A stretch of DNA of 64,000 bases from Verrucomicrobiota bacterium (GTDB taxonomy: Bacteria; Verrucomicrobiota; Verrucomicrobiia; Limisphaerales; J093), in assembly GCA_027493615.1 (NCBI GenBank), contig JAOSKK010000038.1, positions 558,001 through 622,000 on the forward strand, read 5' to 3'. Both the position numbers and the translations under genes were made by a program. The notes under the pieces were generated by a model, which saw nothing but the letters and a program-made list of their open reading frames with translations, did no database searches and was not told the DNA's origin. Positions 28,717-41,197 of the stretch are shown here, piece after piece (the first letter of the stretch is position 1; every line of letters starts with the position of its first letter).

Positions 28717-30520
28717 GCAAGCACCTCGTTCTTCCCCTCCTCCTCGGCGCGTTGGCGGTCCTCGCGGCGCCGGCCCGGGCGCAGTGGGTCACCCAGACTC
28801 TGCAACTCCGGCCGGGGTGGAACGCGGTGTTCCTGCACGTGGATGCGGCGCACGCGTCCCTGGACCAACTCGTGGGGGCCGGGGCCCCGGTGGCGACGCC
28901 CATTGAGGAGGTCTGGCGCTGGAACCCAAACCCGGCCACGCACCAGTTCGTGCAATCGCCCCAGCAGCCCGTGGACACGGGTAGTCAGTGGTCCAGTTGG
29001 CGGCGCTCCGGCGGCGGGCCGGCCACGTTGGACCGGCTGACGGCCAACACTGCTTATCTTGTCTATTCAACTGCCGACTACGCCTGGGAGCTCAAGGGCC
29101 AGCCCGTCCTGCCGAACTACCGCTGGTCCACGTCCGGCCTCAATTTCTTCGGATTCCCCACGGTGCCCGCGGGTGCCCCGAGCTTCGAGGATTTCCTGGC
29201 GGAAGTGCCTTCGCTGCAGTTCAGCGAGATCTTCCAGTATCCTGGCGGCGAGTTTGGGGTGAACAACCCGCGCCGGGTCTTCGCGTTGCGGACCACACCC
29301 GTCCGGCGGGGCGAGGCGTTCTGGATTCGTGCTGGGGAGGTCTACAACCACTACTTTGGCCCCTTTGAAATCACCGCGGCGGGTTCGGGCCGGGTGGCTT
29401 TTGGTGACAGCCTGAGTTCGTTCAGTTTCCGCGTCCGCAACCAGACCGCCGCGGCTCTGGCGGTCACGCTGGAACTGGTGGCATCGGAGTCACCCCCGGC
29501 TGGACAGAAGGCGATCGCCGGGTGCCGCCGCTGCTGGTGCGTGGCGCGTTGGACCCGGTGGATCTGACCTACGGCGTTTCGGCCCTGCCGCTGAATGCCC
29601 CACGGACCTGGACGCTCGCGCCGGGCGGAGCCCCGGGCGCCGAGGTGGAGGTCGTGCTGGGTTTGGACCGGGCGGCGATCACGGTGAACGCGGGCGAACT
29701 GCTGGCCGCGGTGCTTCGAGTGACCGACTCGCGGGGCCACAATCGCGTGGACTTTCCCGTGTCTGCCCAACCGGAGTCGCGGGCGGGTCTCTGGGTGGGT
29801 GCCGCGGCGGTCACCGCGGTGGGTCAGTACCTCAAGACCTATCAGCGCGGCAGCGGTGACACTCCGGTGCTTGATGCGAACGGCAAGTACATCGTGACGG
29901 AGGTGGACACCAGCATGCAGCCGGTGCCCCCGTCTCATGCCTATCCGCTGCGGTTGATTGTCCACAATCCGGCCTCGGGTCCGGCGACCCTCCTGCAGCG
30001 GGTCTACTATGGCTTCAACGCGGTGTCGAACGCCGTCGTGGCCAACCAGGAGTCCGCCCTGGCGCGGAACCTCCTGGGCGAAGCGCGTCGCCTCAGCGCC
30101 TCCCATCTGCCGTGGTCGGCGGCCAATCCCGGTTGGGCCTTCTCCGGCGGCCTGGACCATGGAGCCGTGCTGAGTGCGACGGTCACGACCCCGTTCAATG
30201 ACCAGGCTTCGAACCCCTTCCTGCACACCTACCATCCCGACCACGACAACCTGAACGCGAGGTTCAGCGCCGAACTCCCCCAGGGCAGCGAATCCTACCG
30301 CGTGGTCCGGGAGATCACGCTGAACGTCAAGCCTCCCGCCAGTGACTTCAACAGCCGCGTGGCCGCGGGTTTGAAGCTGAAAGGCGACTACCGGGAGGTG
30401 ATCCGCCTCGCGGGCCTCGCCCGGGGAGGCAACACTTTCGACACCCGGCAGTTTGAAGTGCGAGGTGTGTTTGAACTGAGCCGGATTGCCGACGTCCCCA
30501 CACTGACCCGCGTCCCCTGA
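28713..30520 (+). CDS. Secreted protein of unknown function, kelch-gene partner (frame-broken)
   Basis: About 602 residues. Signal peptide MSKHLVLPLLLGALAVLAAP followed by ARAQ and a mature start WVTQTLQLRPGWNAVFLHVD; the 'LRPGWNAV' opening is typical of verrucomicrobial surface proteins. The N-terminal half contains TLDRLTANTAYLVYSTADYA and RRGEAFWIRAGEVYNHYFGP; the second half has Ig-like strands (LELVASESPPAGQKAIAG, then VTDSRGHNRVDFPVSAQP) and a C-terminal domain with SYRVVREITLNVKPPASDFN and GVFELSRIADVPTLTRVP. The frame breaks at GGG 29520-29522 (four needed). Its ATG overlaps the kelch gene's stop. No enzymatic motif recognised; likely a surface structural protein. Confidence 0.65.
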
Positions 30521-30597
30521 CCGATTGTCGCTCCCAGCCTGCTCCCATGACCCCCATGATCCTGTCCGCCCGGTTATCCCCTGCTTCGCTGAACCCC

Positions 30598-32488
30598 ATG
30601 AAAACCATGAACCGCCACCGCACGTCCGTCGTTGTCGCTCTGGCCCTGGCGACCCTGCCGCTGGCCCTGGCGCCGTCCCGCGCGCTGGCCCAGGCCAACC
30701 CGAATCCGCCCGAGGTCATGACCTACCAGGGTTTTCTGGTGGATGGGAATGGGGGTGGCCCTGGGCAATCTGGCGCCCCGGAACTACGACGTGATCTTCA
30801 AGATCTACAACCACGAATCCGCCAATGCCACGGCCAACCTCCTCTGGGGTGAGCAGCAGACGGTCACGGTGGACAAGGGCTATTTCAGCGTCCTGCTGGG
30901 CGAAGGCGCGGCCGTCGCCGGCGTACCGCGGGATGGTTTCCCGCTCTCGTCGCTGTTCAAAGGCCCTGCAGCGTCGGACCGGTTCGTCGGGATCACCGTC
31001 AAGGGGATTGGATCCGGGGGTGCCGACGTGGACATCCTGCCGCGGCTGCGGCTGTTGAGTGCACCGTACGCCTTCCTGGCACAGCAGGCGGTCAAGCTGG
31101 TGCGGACCGACAACGGCACCGATCTTATCACCAGTCTTGGGAACGGGGTGACGGTGAGCGGCGGCTTGGCGGTGGCGGGTAACAATGTCTTCGAGTTGGG
31201 CGCCGGTGTGGCCGGCAAGGAAGCCAGTGCGGGCAAGATTGGCTACGGCATCTTCACCGCGAACACCCTCGACATCGTGGGGGCCGGCACGTTGGGCAGC
31301 AACCGCAAGGTCAAGATTTGGGCGGAGGGCGGCACTCTCTTTGCCGGGCCTGTACAGGCGACCAGCTTCACCGGGGACGGCGGGGGTCTGACAGGCGTCG
31401 CCAAGCTCAGCGGAGGAAACACCTTTGGCGGCAACCAGGTTTTCAGCGACAACGTCGGCATCGGCACGGCGTCGCCCGGTTTTCCGTTGAACTTCCCCAA
31501 CACGCTGGGGGACAAAATCAGCCTGTGGGGCAACTCGGGCAACCACTACGGACTTGGGATCCAGGCCGGCACGCTGCAAGTCCACACAGCGGGGGCGTCG
31601 GACACCATCCGCTTCGGGTACGGCAGCAGCGCCTCGATGGTGGAGACCATGCGGGTGGAAGGGAATGGGCGGGCAGTCCTGCAAGGCGGGTTCCTGGCCA
31701 GAGGCGGTTATCCGGGCGGCGGCGGTGTCAACAACGCGGGCTATGCGTTCTCCGGCAATGGCGGCGACAACGATTCCGGGATGTACAGCGACACGGACGG
31801 TCACGTGCGGTTCACCTCCAACAGTTCGCTGCGGATGAGCGTGTACCCGGGTGGAGTCTACGTCCATAGCGGTGGGCTGACCGTGGATGGATCGATGAGT
31901 GTGAACGGCGGGCACCAGGAACTCTATAGCTGGGGCATGCGACTGAAGCGGGAGAATGACAGCACCCGGTACGTGGACTGGGCCCGCTACCAGAACTACT
32001 TCTCCTTTTGGATGTACGGCGGCAACACTCACAACTCCGGCACCCGGGAGGTCCGCTACGATGGGGATAGCAACTGGGATTTCTACTCCGATCGCAAGCT
32101 CAAGAAGGACATCGTGGATGCGGAGCCGATGTTGGACCGCGCGTTGCAGGTCCAGATCCGGCGCTACCGATGGAAGGACGAGGACGAGACCGCCAAGCAC
32201 AAGCTGGGCGTGATCGCGCAGGAGGTGCAGCCGTTGTTCCCTGACCTGGTTTCGGAGGGCGAGGACCGCGAAACCCATGAGACGCTCCTGAGTGTCGGCT
32301 ACAGCGACTTCGGGATGGTGGCGATCAAGGCCCTCCAGGAGATGAAGGTCCAGCACGATGCGGAGCTCGCTGAGCTCCGCTCCCAGGTAACGGCCCTGAA
32401 GGCTCAGATGGCGACGTTGCTCCGGGTGAACGGACAACTGCTCGAGCAGGTGGAGAAGGCCGCCGCCACCACCGCCTCCGTCCGGTGA
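30598..32488 (+). CDS. S74-type intramolecular-chaperone fibre protein (frame-broken)
   Basis: About 630 residues. Signal peptide after MKTMNRHRTSVVVALALATL, mature part from AQANPNPPEVMTYQGFLVDG, an N-terminal domain frequent in such proteins. Middle: repeated NVGIGTASPGFPLN, SLWGNSGNHYGLGIQAG and GHVRFTSNSSLRMSVYPGGV, typical of beta-rich fibre shafts. C-terminal S74 chaperone: SDRKLKKDIVDAEPMLDRAL, YRWKDEDETAKHKLGVIAQE, then a coiled coil (IKALQEMKVQHDAELAELRS). In homologues Ser-Asp-x-x-Leu-Lys begins the self-cleaving domain that releases a trimeric fibre. One break at 30751-30755 (G5 should be G4, giving GNGVALGNLAPRNYDV). Same family as the protein at 1-1203. Confidence 0.8.
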
Positions 32489-32585
32489 GTGGATTGGCCG
32501 TCCCGCCGGGCGTCCCCGCTGGGAGGGGCCGCGCCACGGAGGACCGGGTTCGATGGAAAAGGCTGCCAGCCAAATGAAGGGTTCC

Positions 32586-35500
32586 ATGAAATCGCTGCGT
32601 GTTCCGCTCCTTGGTTTGGGAACGCTCGTGAGTGCCGGGGCGGCGCTGGCCCAACTGGCCTTGCCGATCGAATTCCGCCATGTCAACCAGGGGGAGACCA
32701 AGCTGAATGCCCAATGGCAGGGAGGCCCCCCCACGGCCGTCGGCAATGAATCCACGGGGGTTCACGTGGCCCCCACCCGTGGCCAGTTTCGGAGCCTCAT
32801 GCCGCTGGGCGCGATTCCCGGGCTCAAACGGAGCGACTGGGAGGCCGTCCGCACGTCGGCCGTCCTGAACAATGGCACCACGCCGTTCTCGGGGGCCGTG
32901 GCCCAGGAGATGCGCCTGCCGCGGGCGACGGTGGACGGAACGGTCGTGATGGTGCTGCGCCGGGGCCACATCGGCGCGCCCTACCTCAGCCGCCCGGTGT
33001 CCTTCGCGTTTGGCTCGATCGTGGCGGCACCGGAGAAGGACGAGCGCGGCGTGCTGCTGGGGAGCACACCGAGCACGGCCTACTGGTTGCCGGAGCCACA
33101 CACCACCAACAACCACGCCGGGACCGGCTATTACTGGAGCCCGCACGCGCGGCAGGTCTATGCCATCCAACCCGGGCCGCTGGCGGTCACGTGGCGCAAA
33201 GCCCAGCCTTACACCGTGGCCAACCGGCCCACCTACACCAACCCGAACGGCCCGGTGAGCTGGCAGACCAACGGCGCCAACATCTTCCTGTTGTATACCG
33301 AGAACTACATCGTCTCTGGCAGCGCAGCGAAGCCGCCGCGCAAGATGTACTGGACCCAAAAAGGGTTCCAGAACATCGGCGTGTCCGTGCGGGTCCCCAC
33401 CGCCCGGGTGGGGGCCGTCAACATTGTTTACAACAACAACTTCCCGCGGACGGTGGCGGCCGAATACACGGGCGTGGGCAGTTCCAGCCCTTCGGATGGC
33501 ACCGGCAACCAGCCGCTCGAGGAGTTGCGCACTTTGTGGTATGACCAGCAGTTGGGCAGCATCTACGCCTACAATGCCGAGGGCCGCGTCTTCGTCGAGT
33601 TGCTCGGCGACCTGCGTCCGGACGGCCAGACCTATCAGCCGCTTGGCACGGAGATCGTGGATGTCACCAAGCAGCCCCAACCGGCGGACGTCACGATCGA
33701 ACTGGGGAACGCATTCTCCCGCCGGACGGGGGATCGGTGGCCGAGTTGTTCCCCCAGGCCGTGCAACAGGGAGTGGGATCGGAGTTTGCCTATCTGCACA
33801 GCGTGGCCAGCGTGCTGCGGCCGGAACTGTACGCGATCAAGGAGACATTCAACCTGAACGATTACTTGGTGCACTGGCTCGAGGAGGGTGAAGCGGCGCT
33901 GCGATGGCCCAAGCTCTTCGGGCGTTACCGTCTGGTCTGGCCGGCCGACCTGGCCAAGTACAGCCACTACGTGCGGCCACCCGCGGCCACGGACGCCGAA
34001 GCCGCGCAGACCGCGGTGCTCATGGACCCGGAGAACGCACCGACCATCGAGTACCAGGACGCCCTGGATCGGCCGCGGGCGAGGTTCACGCCGGAGCTCA
34101 AGTTCTACACCTGGCTGAACGCGTCGTACCCGGTCCACCGCACGCTGCTGCGTTATGTGTCGGGGGAGAACATCGGCTTCGAGCGCGTGCTCTCGACCTT
34201 GAACACGGCCCTGATCGATGCCGTGAGGCTGCCGGACGCTTCGATCGACGAACCGGTCGGCCTGCGCCAGGCCGGCGCCAATTCCGTCCTGACCCTGGGC
34301 GGCGCGAGTGGGAGCTACGGTCGGATGCCGGCCGGCACCTATTTCGCTCCGGGCGGGTTTACCATCGAGGCATGGGTGTTCGTGCGCGAGGTTCGCAACT
34401 GGTCGCGGCTGATTGACTTCGGGAATGGGCCGGCATCGGACAACGTGCTCTTGGCCCTCTCCCAGGGGACGTCGGGCCGACCGCGGCTCGAGTTCTATCG
34501 CGGTGCCAGCACCACCGGTTTGACCGCCAATTCGGTTCTGCCGCTTGGCCAGTGGGTGCATCTGGCGGCTACGTTCGATGGCACCACCGCGCGGTTCTAT
34601 TTGAACGGCCAGTTGGACGCCGAGGGCCCGCTTCAGGGCGCCACCCAGGTCGTCACCCGCAACAACGCCTACGTGGGGCGCAGCAATTGGGGGGGGGACG
34701 CCTGGGCCAACGCGGATTTCGACAACCTGCGGATTTGGTCCCGCGGGCTGAGCGCGGCTGAGATTCTCGGGTCCATGCGGACCGAGTACCCGGCGGGGAC
34801 CTCCGGGCTGCTGGCACAGTTCACCTTCGAACGCCTCGAGAACCCCGCGACCGACAGCAGCGGCCGCGGTGCTCACCTCACGCTCTTCGGCGGCGCGGCG
34901 ACCGGAGCGCCCGGTCTGAACCGCCTGACAGCACCCCGTTACATTGCGCGGACCGTGCCGGTGGGCGAGCGCATCCAGGCGCCGGCCGGGGAGCGAGGGG
35001 ACACCGGCGGTGCGGATTACCTCGCCGGCTACATCGTCAAGAGCAAGGGGACCTCGTACAACCCCGGCGCCTACCGGGATCCCTTTCGTGGCCGGTTTCG
35101 CCGAGGCCAATCTGGGGGCCATCATCCCCGTCAACGCATTGCCGGGCAGGAACCGGCTCGAGGTCTGGTGGTTCCGCCCGAACCAATCTCGCGCCGGCCT
35201 GAACGCCGGCAACACGGTCCTGGGATTCAGCACGGTCTATTGGCCGTCGGTGGTCGGCGAGTACACGATCACTTGGCCGGGCAACGCCCGCGAGATCGTC
35301 CTTGCCAGCAAACTGGGCGGCCAGGGCTTGAGCACCTCGGAGGCACTGGGAACGATCTACGCCCAGAACGACCCGGCCCTGCCCGGGTACAACCCGAACG
35401 AGGAGCACGCGATCATGTCTGGCGGCACCCCGTTTGCCACCCGCGACGATCTGAACATCGTGGCGCCCGCGGATCAGTACTCGTCGCATCCGTTCGTGTT

Positions 35501-38500
35501 GGTCGATTATCCGCACCCGGACGGACGACCGGCGATGGCAGTCTTCCAGGTGCTGCGTGAGAAGCCCGAGGCGGGCTGGGTCTTTGACTACCTCGTGCCG
35601 GCTGGTCAGCTCATCCAGCCGCCGCCGCCACTGAACTTCCTCGCCAAACCGGTCGAGGGCAGCGGCGATCTGGCGGTCAACTACAACACGGAACCCACTG
35701 GCGGCGACGGCGATCTCCCGGGCGGCTGGAGCCCCACGGCAGCCAGCGGAAAGTACGGTCACTACCAGCACTTCACCTACCGTGACCGGAAACACGATCT
35801 CTGGGTTTATCGTGGCCCTCACGCCGGTTTGCCCGAGTTGAAACTGGGCACCTACGAGGCGGCCGCGGATTCCTTCAGCCCGCTCGGTTCGGCCAGGGCG
35901 GTCGTCGGCACCCCCTTCAGTTTCACCGTCCATGTGTCGCGACAGACGGAGTATCTGGCGATGACGGTGGCCGGAGCCCCGGGCTGGCTGACGCTCGACG
36001 GCTTCACGCTGCGCGGCACGCCGCAGGGCGGGGATGTGGGCACCCGCAACCTCGTCGTCACGGTCAGGGATCTGTACGACCAGACCCTCGCCACCGGCCA
36101 GTTGTCCCTGCAGGTAGCGACCTCCGGACTGCCGATCGAACAGGCGCCCCTGTCCATCCGGAGCACCAATCAATACACCGGGACCGTTGTCGAGTTCACC
36201 GATCGCGCGCCCTTCCTGGCCCGCTCGCCGGCGCCCTCGAACAGTTTCACCCTGCGTTACTACTACAAGACGGAGCCCAGCTTCGCCTGGCCCGGCCTCG
36301 CGTCGCCGCCGGCACCGGGCAGCATTGTGCCCTACCTCCGACCCTGGGACGAGGCCGCCCAGGAGTTCGTCGGCGACCCGGATTCGAAACTGACCCGGTC
36401 GCTGGACATCGTCTACCGGCCGTTCTGGCCGGAGCGCGATCCGAAGGACGCGAGCAAGCCGGTGCCGACCCTCCCTTACGGCGCGACACTCGTCGAACCG
36501 TTCCCGGGCGGTTTCCCCGGGGTCCGCGATTTCAAGACGGCGCACATCCTCTACCAACAGTCCATCGCGAAGAACCTGGCCACCGCGGCCGCGAGCGCCG
36601 TCCTGCATGACCCGACACGGGCCAAGTACGTGGATATCACGACGCAGTTCGCCGACCAGATCCCGGCGGGCGTGAAGACCGAGTACTACCAGGGCAAAAT
36701 CTTCTTCCCGCTGCTGCCGCCGCACCTGGTCAACCGCGTCTTCATTGACCCGAACATGGGTCCGAAAGGCAGCCTGGGGCTGGTCGGTGAATACAAGCGG
36801 GAACTGCTCGGCGAGAGCTACCTCCAGCTCAATGTCCTCCGCGGCTCGGACCTGGCGGCGGTTCATGCGTTGTGCCCGACCGGCGACGCCGTGAACTATC
36901 CGAAGTGGGTGGCTTTGGTGGACGCGCTGGCGACGCCGGTCGAGACCTTCCGCGAAGACCTGCCGTTGCGGCCGGGCACCTACGTCGCGGATCCGGAACA
37001 GACGGTGAACGTCGGCGTCGGCGAACTGGCGGTGATCGGGAACGACAACACGGCCGTGGATTCCTACGCCCTGAGTGCCACCGGCCCGGGCAGCGGCTAT
37101 CTCACCCTGCTCGAAGCCAGTGGCACGGCCTTCACCCAGCCGGGGGATCCTGTAGCCCTGCACGTGTTCAAAGTGGGCGGGGGACTCCATCGCGGCGAGC
37201 TCAAGATCATCCCGGCGCCGAACCCGTTGAGCGAGCTGATTACCTTCCAGCACACCCCGGACCTGGCCGGTCGATTCGACGAGTACGAATACGAGTGGAA
37301 GATCGCAGCGCCGGTGGACGGCTTTCCCCCGGAACCGGACGCCACCATGTCCCGTTACCTTTCGCTGACCGCCGTCGCGGCGGACATCCCCCGTTACACG
37401 CTGGGCGGCGTGGGCGTTCAGGCCTTGGGCGACAACTACGTCGTGATGCGCTACCGCCCCCTGAGGCCGACCCACCCGCTTTACCGGGCAAATCCAACCG
37501 ACGCGGACTGGTCCGAGTGGACGCGACCAGCGCTGGCCGAGGGTTGGATCAAGCGCGTGTTGGCGGGCATCAACCCGTTCAACCAGCGCATCAACGACCT
37601 GTTCAACAACCGGGTCAACACCGACGCCAGCCTCCTCACCCAGGCCGGCCGCAAGTGGGAAGGGGACGTTGCGCTGAATCTCGACACCATCAACAACTAC
37701 GGCCTGATCGAGATCTACGAGACGGTGCTCCGGCGCGGTCGTTCGCTCAGCATCGAGTCGGGCTTCAACTACGGTCCTGCCAACGACGCCCTGCTCCTTG
37801 CCGCCGGTTACCTGAGCGATCTCTACATGATGCTCGGCAACGAGGCCTGGGCCGACGCTGCCAACCCCACCATCGGCATCGGGACCGCCGACAACACCTA
37901 CGGTGACATCGCTACCGCGCTCTTCGCATTCCGCGGCCAGATGCCGTCTCTGCTCGAGGAGGAGCTGGCCCTGCTGCGCGGCCGGGACGACTTCCTCCAG
38001 CCTGGCGTCGAGATCACCCCGGTCTACAACCGGCTGGTCTGGAACTACACCCGCGGCATTGACGCCGGCGAAGTCATCTACGCGCTCAACTACAACATCC
38101 AGGAGAACCCGGAACGGTCGCCGGACGGCATCATCAACGCCGAGGACGCCGCCCGGATGTTTCCGCAGGGACACGGCGACGCCTACGGTCACTACCTGAC
38201 GGCGATCAAAGGGTACTATTCCCTCCTGTTGAACCAGTCCTTCGACTGGGTGCCGCGTATTGAGGCCGTCAACGTCCTCGGCCAGCCCGTCTCCGTGGAT
38301 TACCAGGACGAACGCAAGTTCGCCGCCGCCGCCGCCGCACTCGCCCGGGCAGGACGGCAGGTCTTCGACCTCAACTGGCGCAAGGACTACGCGCCGACGC
38401 GCGAGCAAGGCTGGGCGCATTTCTCCCCCACGCGGGTCAACCCGCGTCGTTCCTATGAGACCGCCGACGGGCCCAAGAACCCCGAGCGGTTCTGGGGCAT

Positions 38501-41181
38501 GGATCACTGGGCCTCACGCGTGGGGCAGGGGACCTACCTCAACTGGGTCGTCGGCAATGCCATCCTGCCGCACGAAGATCCCATCCCGACGCATGAAGGG
38601 ATCCAGAAAGTGGACCGCACCACGGTGCCCGAGCTGCGCGAATTGGCGACCATCGCCGCCGGCCTGCAGACGGCGCTCGACAACGCCGAGGGCGGTCAAT
38701 CGCCCCTGGGCATTCCCGAGGGGGGTCTGGCGTTCGACATCAATCCCTACGCGGTGGTGGGCATGGAGAACGGCACGCACTTCGAACAGGTGTTCAAGCG
38801 CGCCAAGTCCACCCTGCAAAACGCCGTCGCCGCCTTCGACGATGCCAAGGACGTCACCCGCCTGATGCGTTCGGAACAGGATTCGCTGGCCGAGCTCCAG
38901 AACACCGTGGCACGGCAGGAGCAGGCTTACACCGTGGCCCTGATTGATCTCTACGGCACGCCCCTACCCGGACGACATCGGTCCCGGCAAGCTGTACCGG
39001 CAGGGCTACAGCGGTCCGGACCTGATCCATTACAAGTACGTGGACCTGCCGGAAGCCAACATCCCGGAACTGTGGAGCTACACCAGCGCCACGGAGTGGT
39101 CGATTCCGCTGCGGAACCTCCCGACCAACTGGGTGGCCGGCAGCTTCGTTTCGACCAACAACGGCACCATCGTCACCAACACGTTCCCCGCGCAGCATTA
39201 CGAGTACATCAACTTCCCCGAAGTCGAGACCCTTACCTTCAACATCGGGCCGCATGGCTTCGCCGAGAAGCCGGCACACTGGACCAGCAAGCGCTACTCG
39301 CCCGGCAAGATCCAGCAGGCCATCTCCGAACAGATCCTCGCCCACATGCGGCTGCGCCAGACGATCAACGACACCGCGGGCGACCTGGTGGTGCTGCAGA
39401 AAACCATCGATGTCTTCGAAGCTGACAACGCCACCTTCAAGACGATCCGCGACATCCAGACCGGCCTCCTGGTGGCCGATGAGGTGCTCGAGAAGACCAA
39501 GTTCGCCTTCGACCTGTACGACAAGTACAACGAGTCCATCAAGAAGGACATCGTGGACGGGGCCAATCTCATCGCCCACGGGTTCCCGGACAGCTTCATC
39601 GCCGGTCTGGCGGCCGGGGGCGACCTGACCTCGGCGGGCGAAGCCGCCGTCCTGGCGGCGGGCCTGCAGATCACCTCGGTCTTGGACAAGGTCGCACTGG
39701 CCAAGTACACGATTTTCGCCGCCTGGGAACTCGCCACCAAGACGGCCCGCACGTATGCGGAGTTCTTCGGGATTGCGCCCCTGGAACGTGCCAAGGACCT
39801 GCGCAACGCCGTCCAGGACCTCGGCAACAAGCTCGGCGACATGCAGGGCCGGCTGTGGACCGTCAATGAGCGGCTCCGCGAATACGACGACAAGCAGCGG
39901 GCCGTCCGGGCGCTCATCGCCCAGGGCGACACCATCCAGGCCGAGCGCGAGATCTTCCGCCAGCGAGCCGCGGCCGTCGTGCAAGGCTACCGGACGCGCG
40001 ACGCGGCCTTCCGGATCTTCCGCAACGAGAAGCTGGAGCGGTATAAGACCTTGTTCGATCTCGCGGCCCGGTACGCCTTGCTGGCGGCCAACGCCTATGA
40101 CTACGAAACCGGCCTCCTGAACACGAGCGCCGGCCGGGAGTTCAAGCGCCGCATCATCAACGCGCGGGCCCTGGGCGTCGTGCGGGAAGGCGAACCTCAG
40201 TTCGCCGGCAGCAACACCGGCGATCCCGGGCTCTCCAGCGCCCTGGCCGAAATGAAGGCGGATTGGGATGTGCTCCGGGGCCGGCTCGGCTTCAACAGCC
40301 CGGATGCCTACAGCACCACCGTCTCGCTGCGCACCGAACAGCTTCGCATCCTCCCGGGCGCGGACGGCGACACCTTGTGGCAGGACACCCTTCACCGTGC
40401 CCGGGTGGACAACATCCTCGCGGATGGCGATGTGCGGCGCTTCTGTTTGCAGGTGGATGCCGGCCATGGCCTCCCGGTGCCCGGAATCATCCTCGCCTTC
40501 AGCACCACGATTGCCGACGGCCTGAATCTCTTCGGCCAACCGCTGGCCGCGGGGGACAGCACCTTCAGCCCCAGTTCCTTTGCGACGAAGATCTTCGCCG
40601 CCGGCGTGGCACTGGAGGGGTATCGAGGCATGGGCGCGCCTGCCGCCAACAGCGCGGCGGTGAGCGGGGCGGGCGGCACCTCGGTCGAGGATCCCGGCGT
40701 GTGGTTCCTCGATCCCGAGGCTCTGTCGGCGACTCCGTACATCTACCTCGTGCCCGTGGGCGTCGATTCCTTGCGCACCCCGCCGCTGGGCGACGCGAGT
40801 GGCATCCGCACCTGGAACGTCGAGGACCTCGCCATCCCGCTACCATTCAACATCGGGGCGTCCGGCTTTTCCGAAAGCGGCCTCTTCCAGTCGGGCGACA
40901 CGCTGACCGAGCCCCTGTTCGCGCGCCGGAAGCACCAGGCCTTCCGCCCGGTGCCCAGTTCGAGCTACTTCACCACGGACATCTATTACGGTGGCGACCT
41001 GCTGCGCTCGCAGTACACGAACAACCGCTTGATCGGGCGCTCGGTCTGGAACAGCCAATGGAAGCTTGTCATCCCCGGTCGGACGCTCCTGAACAACCCG
41101 CAGGAGGGGCTCGATCGCTTCATCCGCACGGTGAAGGACATCAAGCTCCACTTCGTGACCTACTCCTATTCGGGCAACTAA
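32586..41181 (+). CDS. Giant secreted LamG-domain protein (about 2,860 residues, frame-broken)
   Basis: The largest gene of the window. Signal peptide MKSLRVPLLGLGTLVSAGAA, mature from LAQLALPIEF. A LamG/concanavalin-like domain lies near residues 590-755 (GGFTIEAWVFVREVRNWSRL, WVHLAATFDGTTARFYLNGQ, ADFDNLRIWSRGLSAAEILG). A putative Ig-like strand set follows (GTPFSFTVHVSRQTEYLAMT, GWLTLDGFTLRGTPQGGDVG). The second half is mixed helical, with GIINAEDAARMFPQGHGDAY, a coiled-coil-like part (LWTVNERLREYDDKQRAVRA), and a C-terminal beta domain ending KDIKLHFVTYSYSGN. Three breaks: 33718-33720, 35084-35086 (T3, should be T2) and 38961-38964. No membrane anchor. It sits 97 bp after the S74 gene and 16 bp before the next. 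Confidence 0.75.
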
Positions 41182-41197
41182 GCGCGCCTCTCCGGCC

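Noticed and set aside
35037..38507. Minus-strand open frame of 1,156 codons opposite the giant LamG gene
   Set aside because: Antisense shadow; composition is Arg/Val/Gly-rich with no motifs, while the plus frame carries signal peptide, LamG domain and conserved context.
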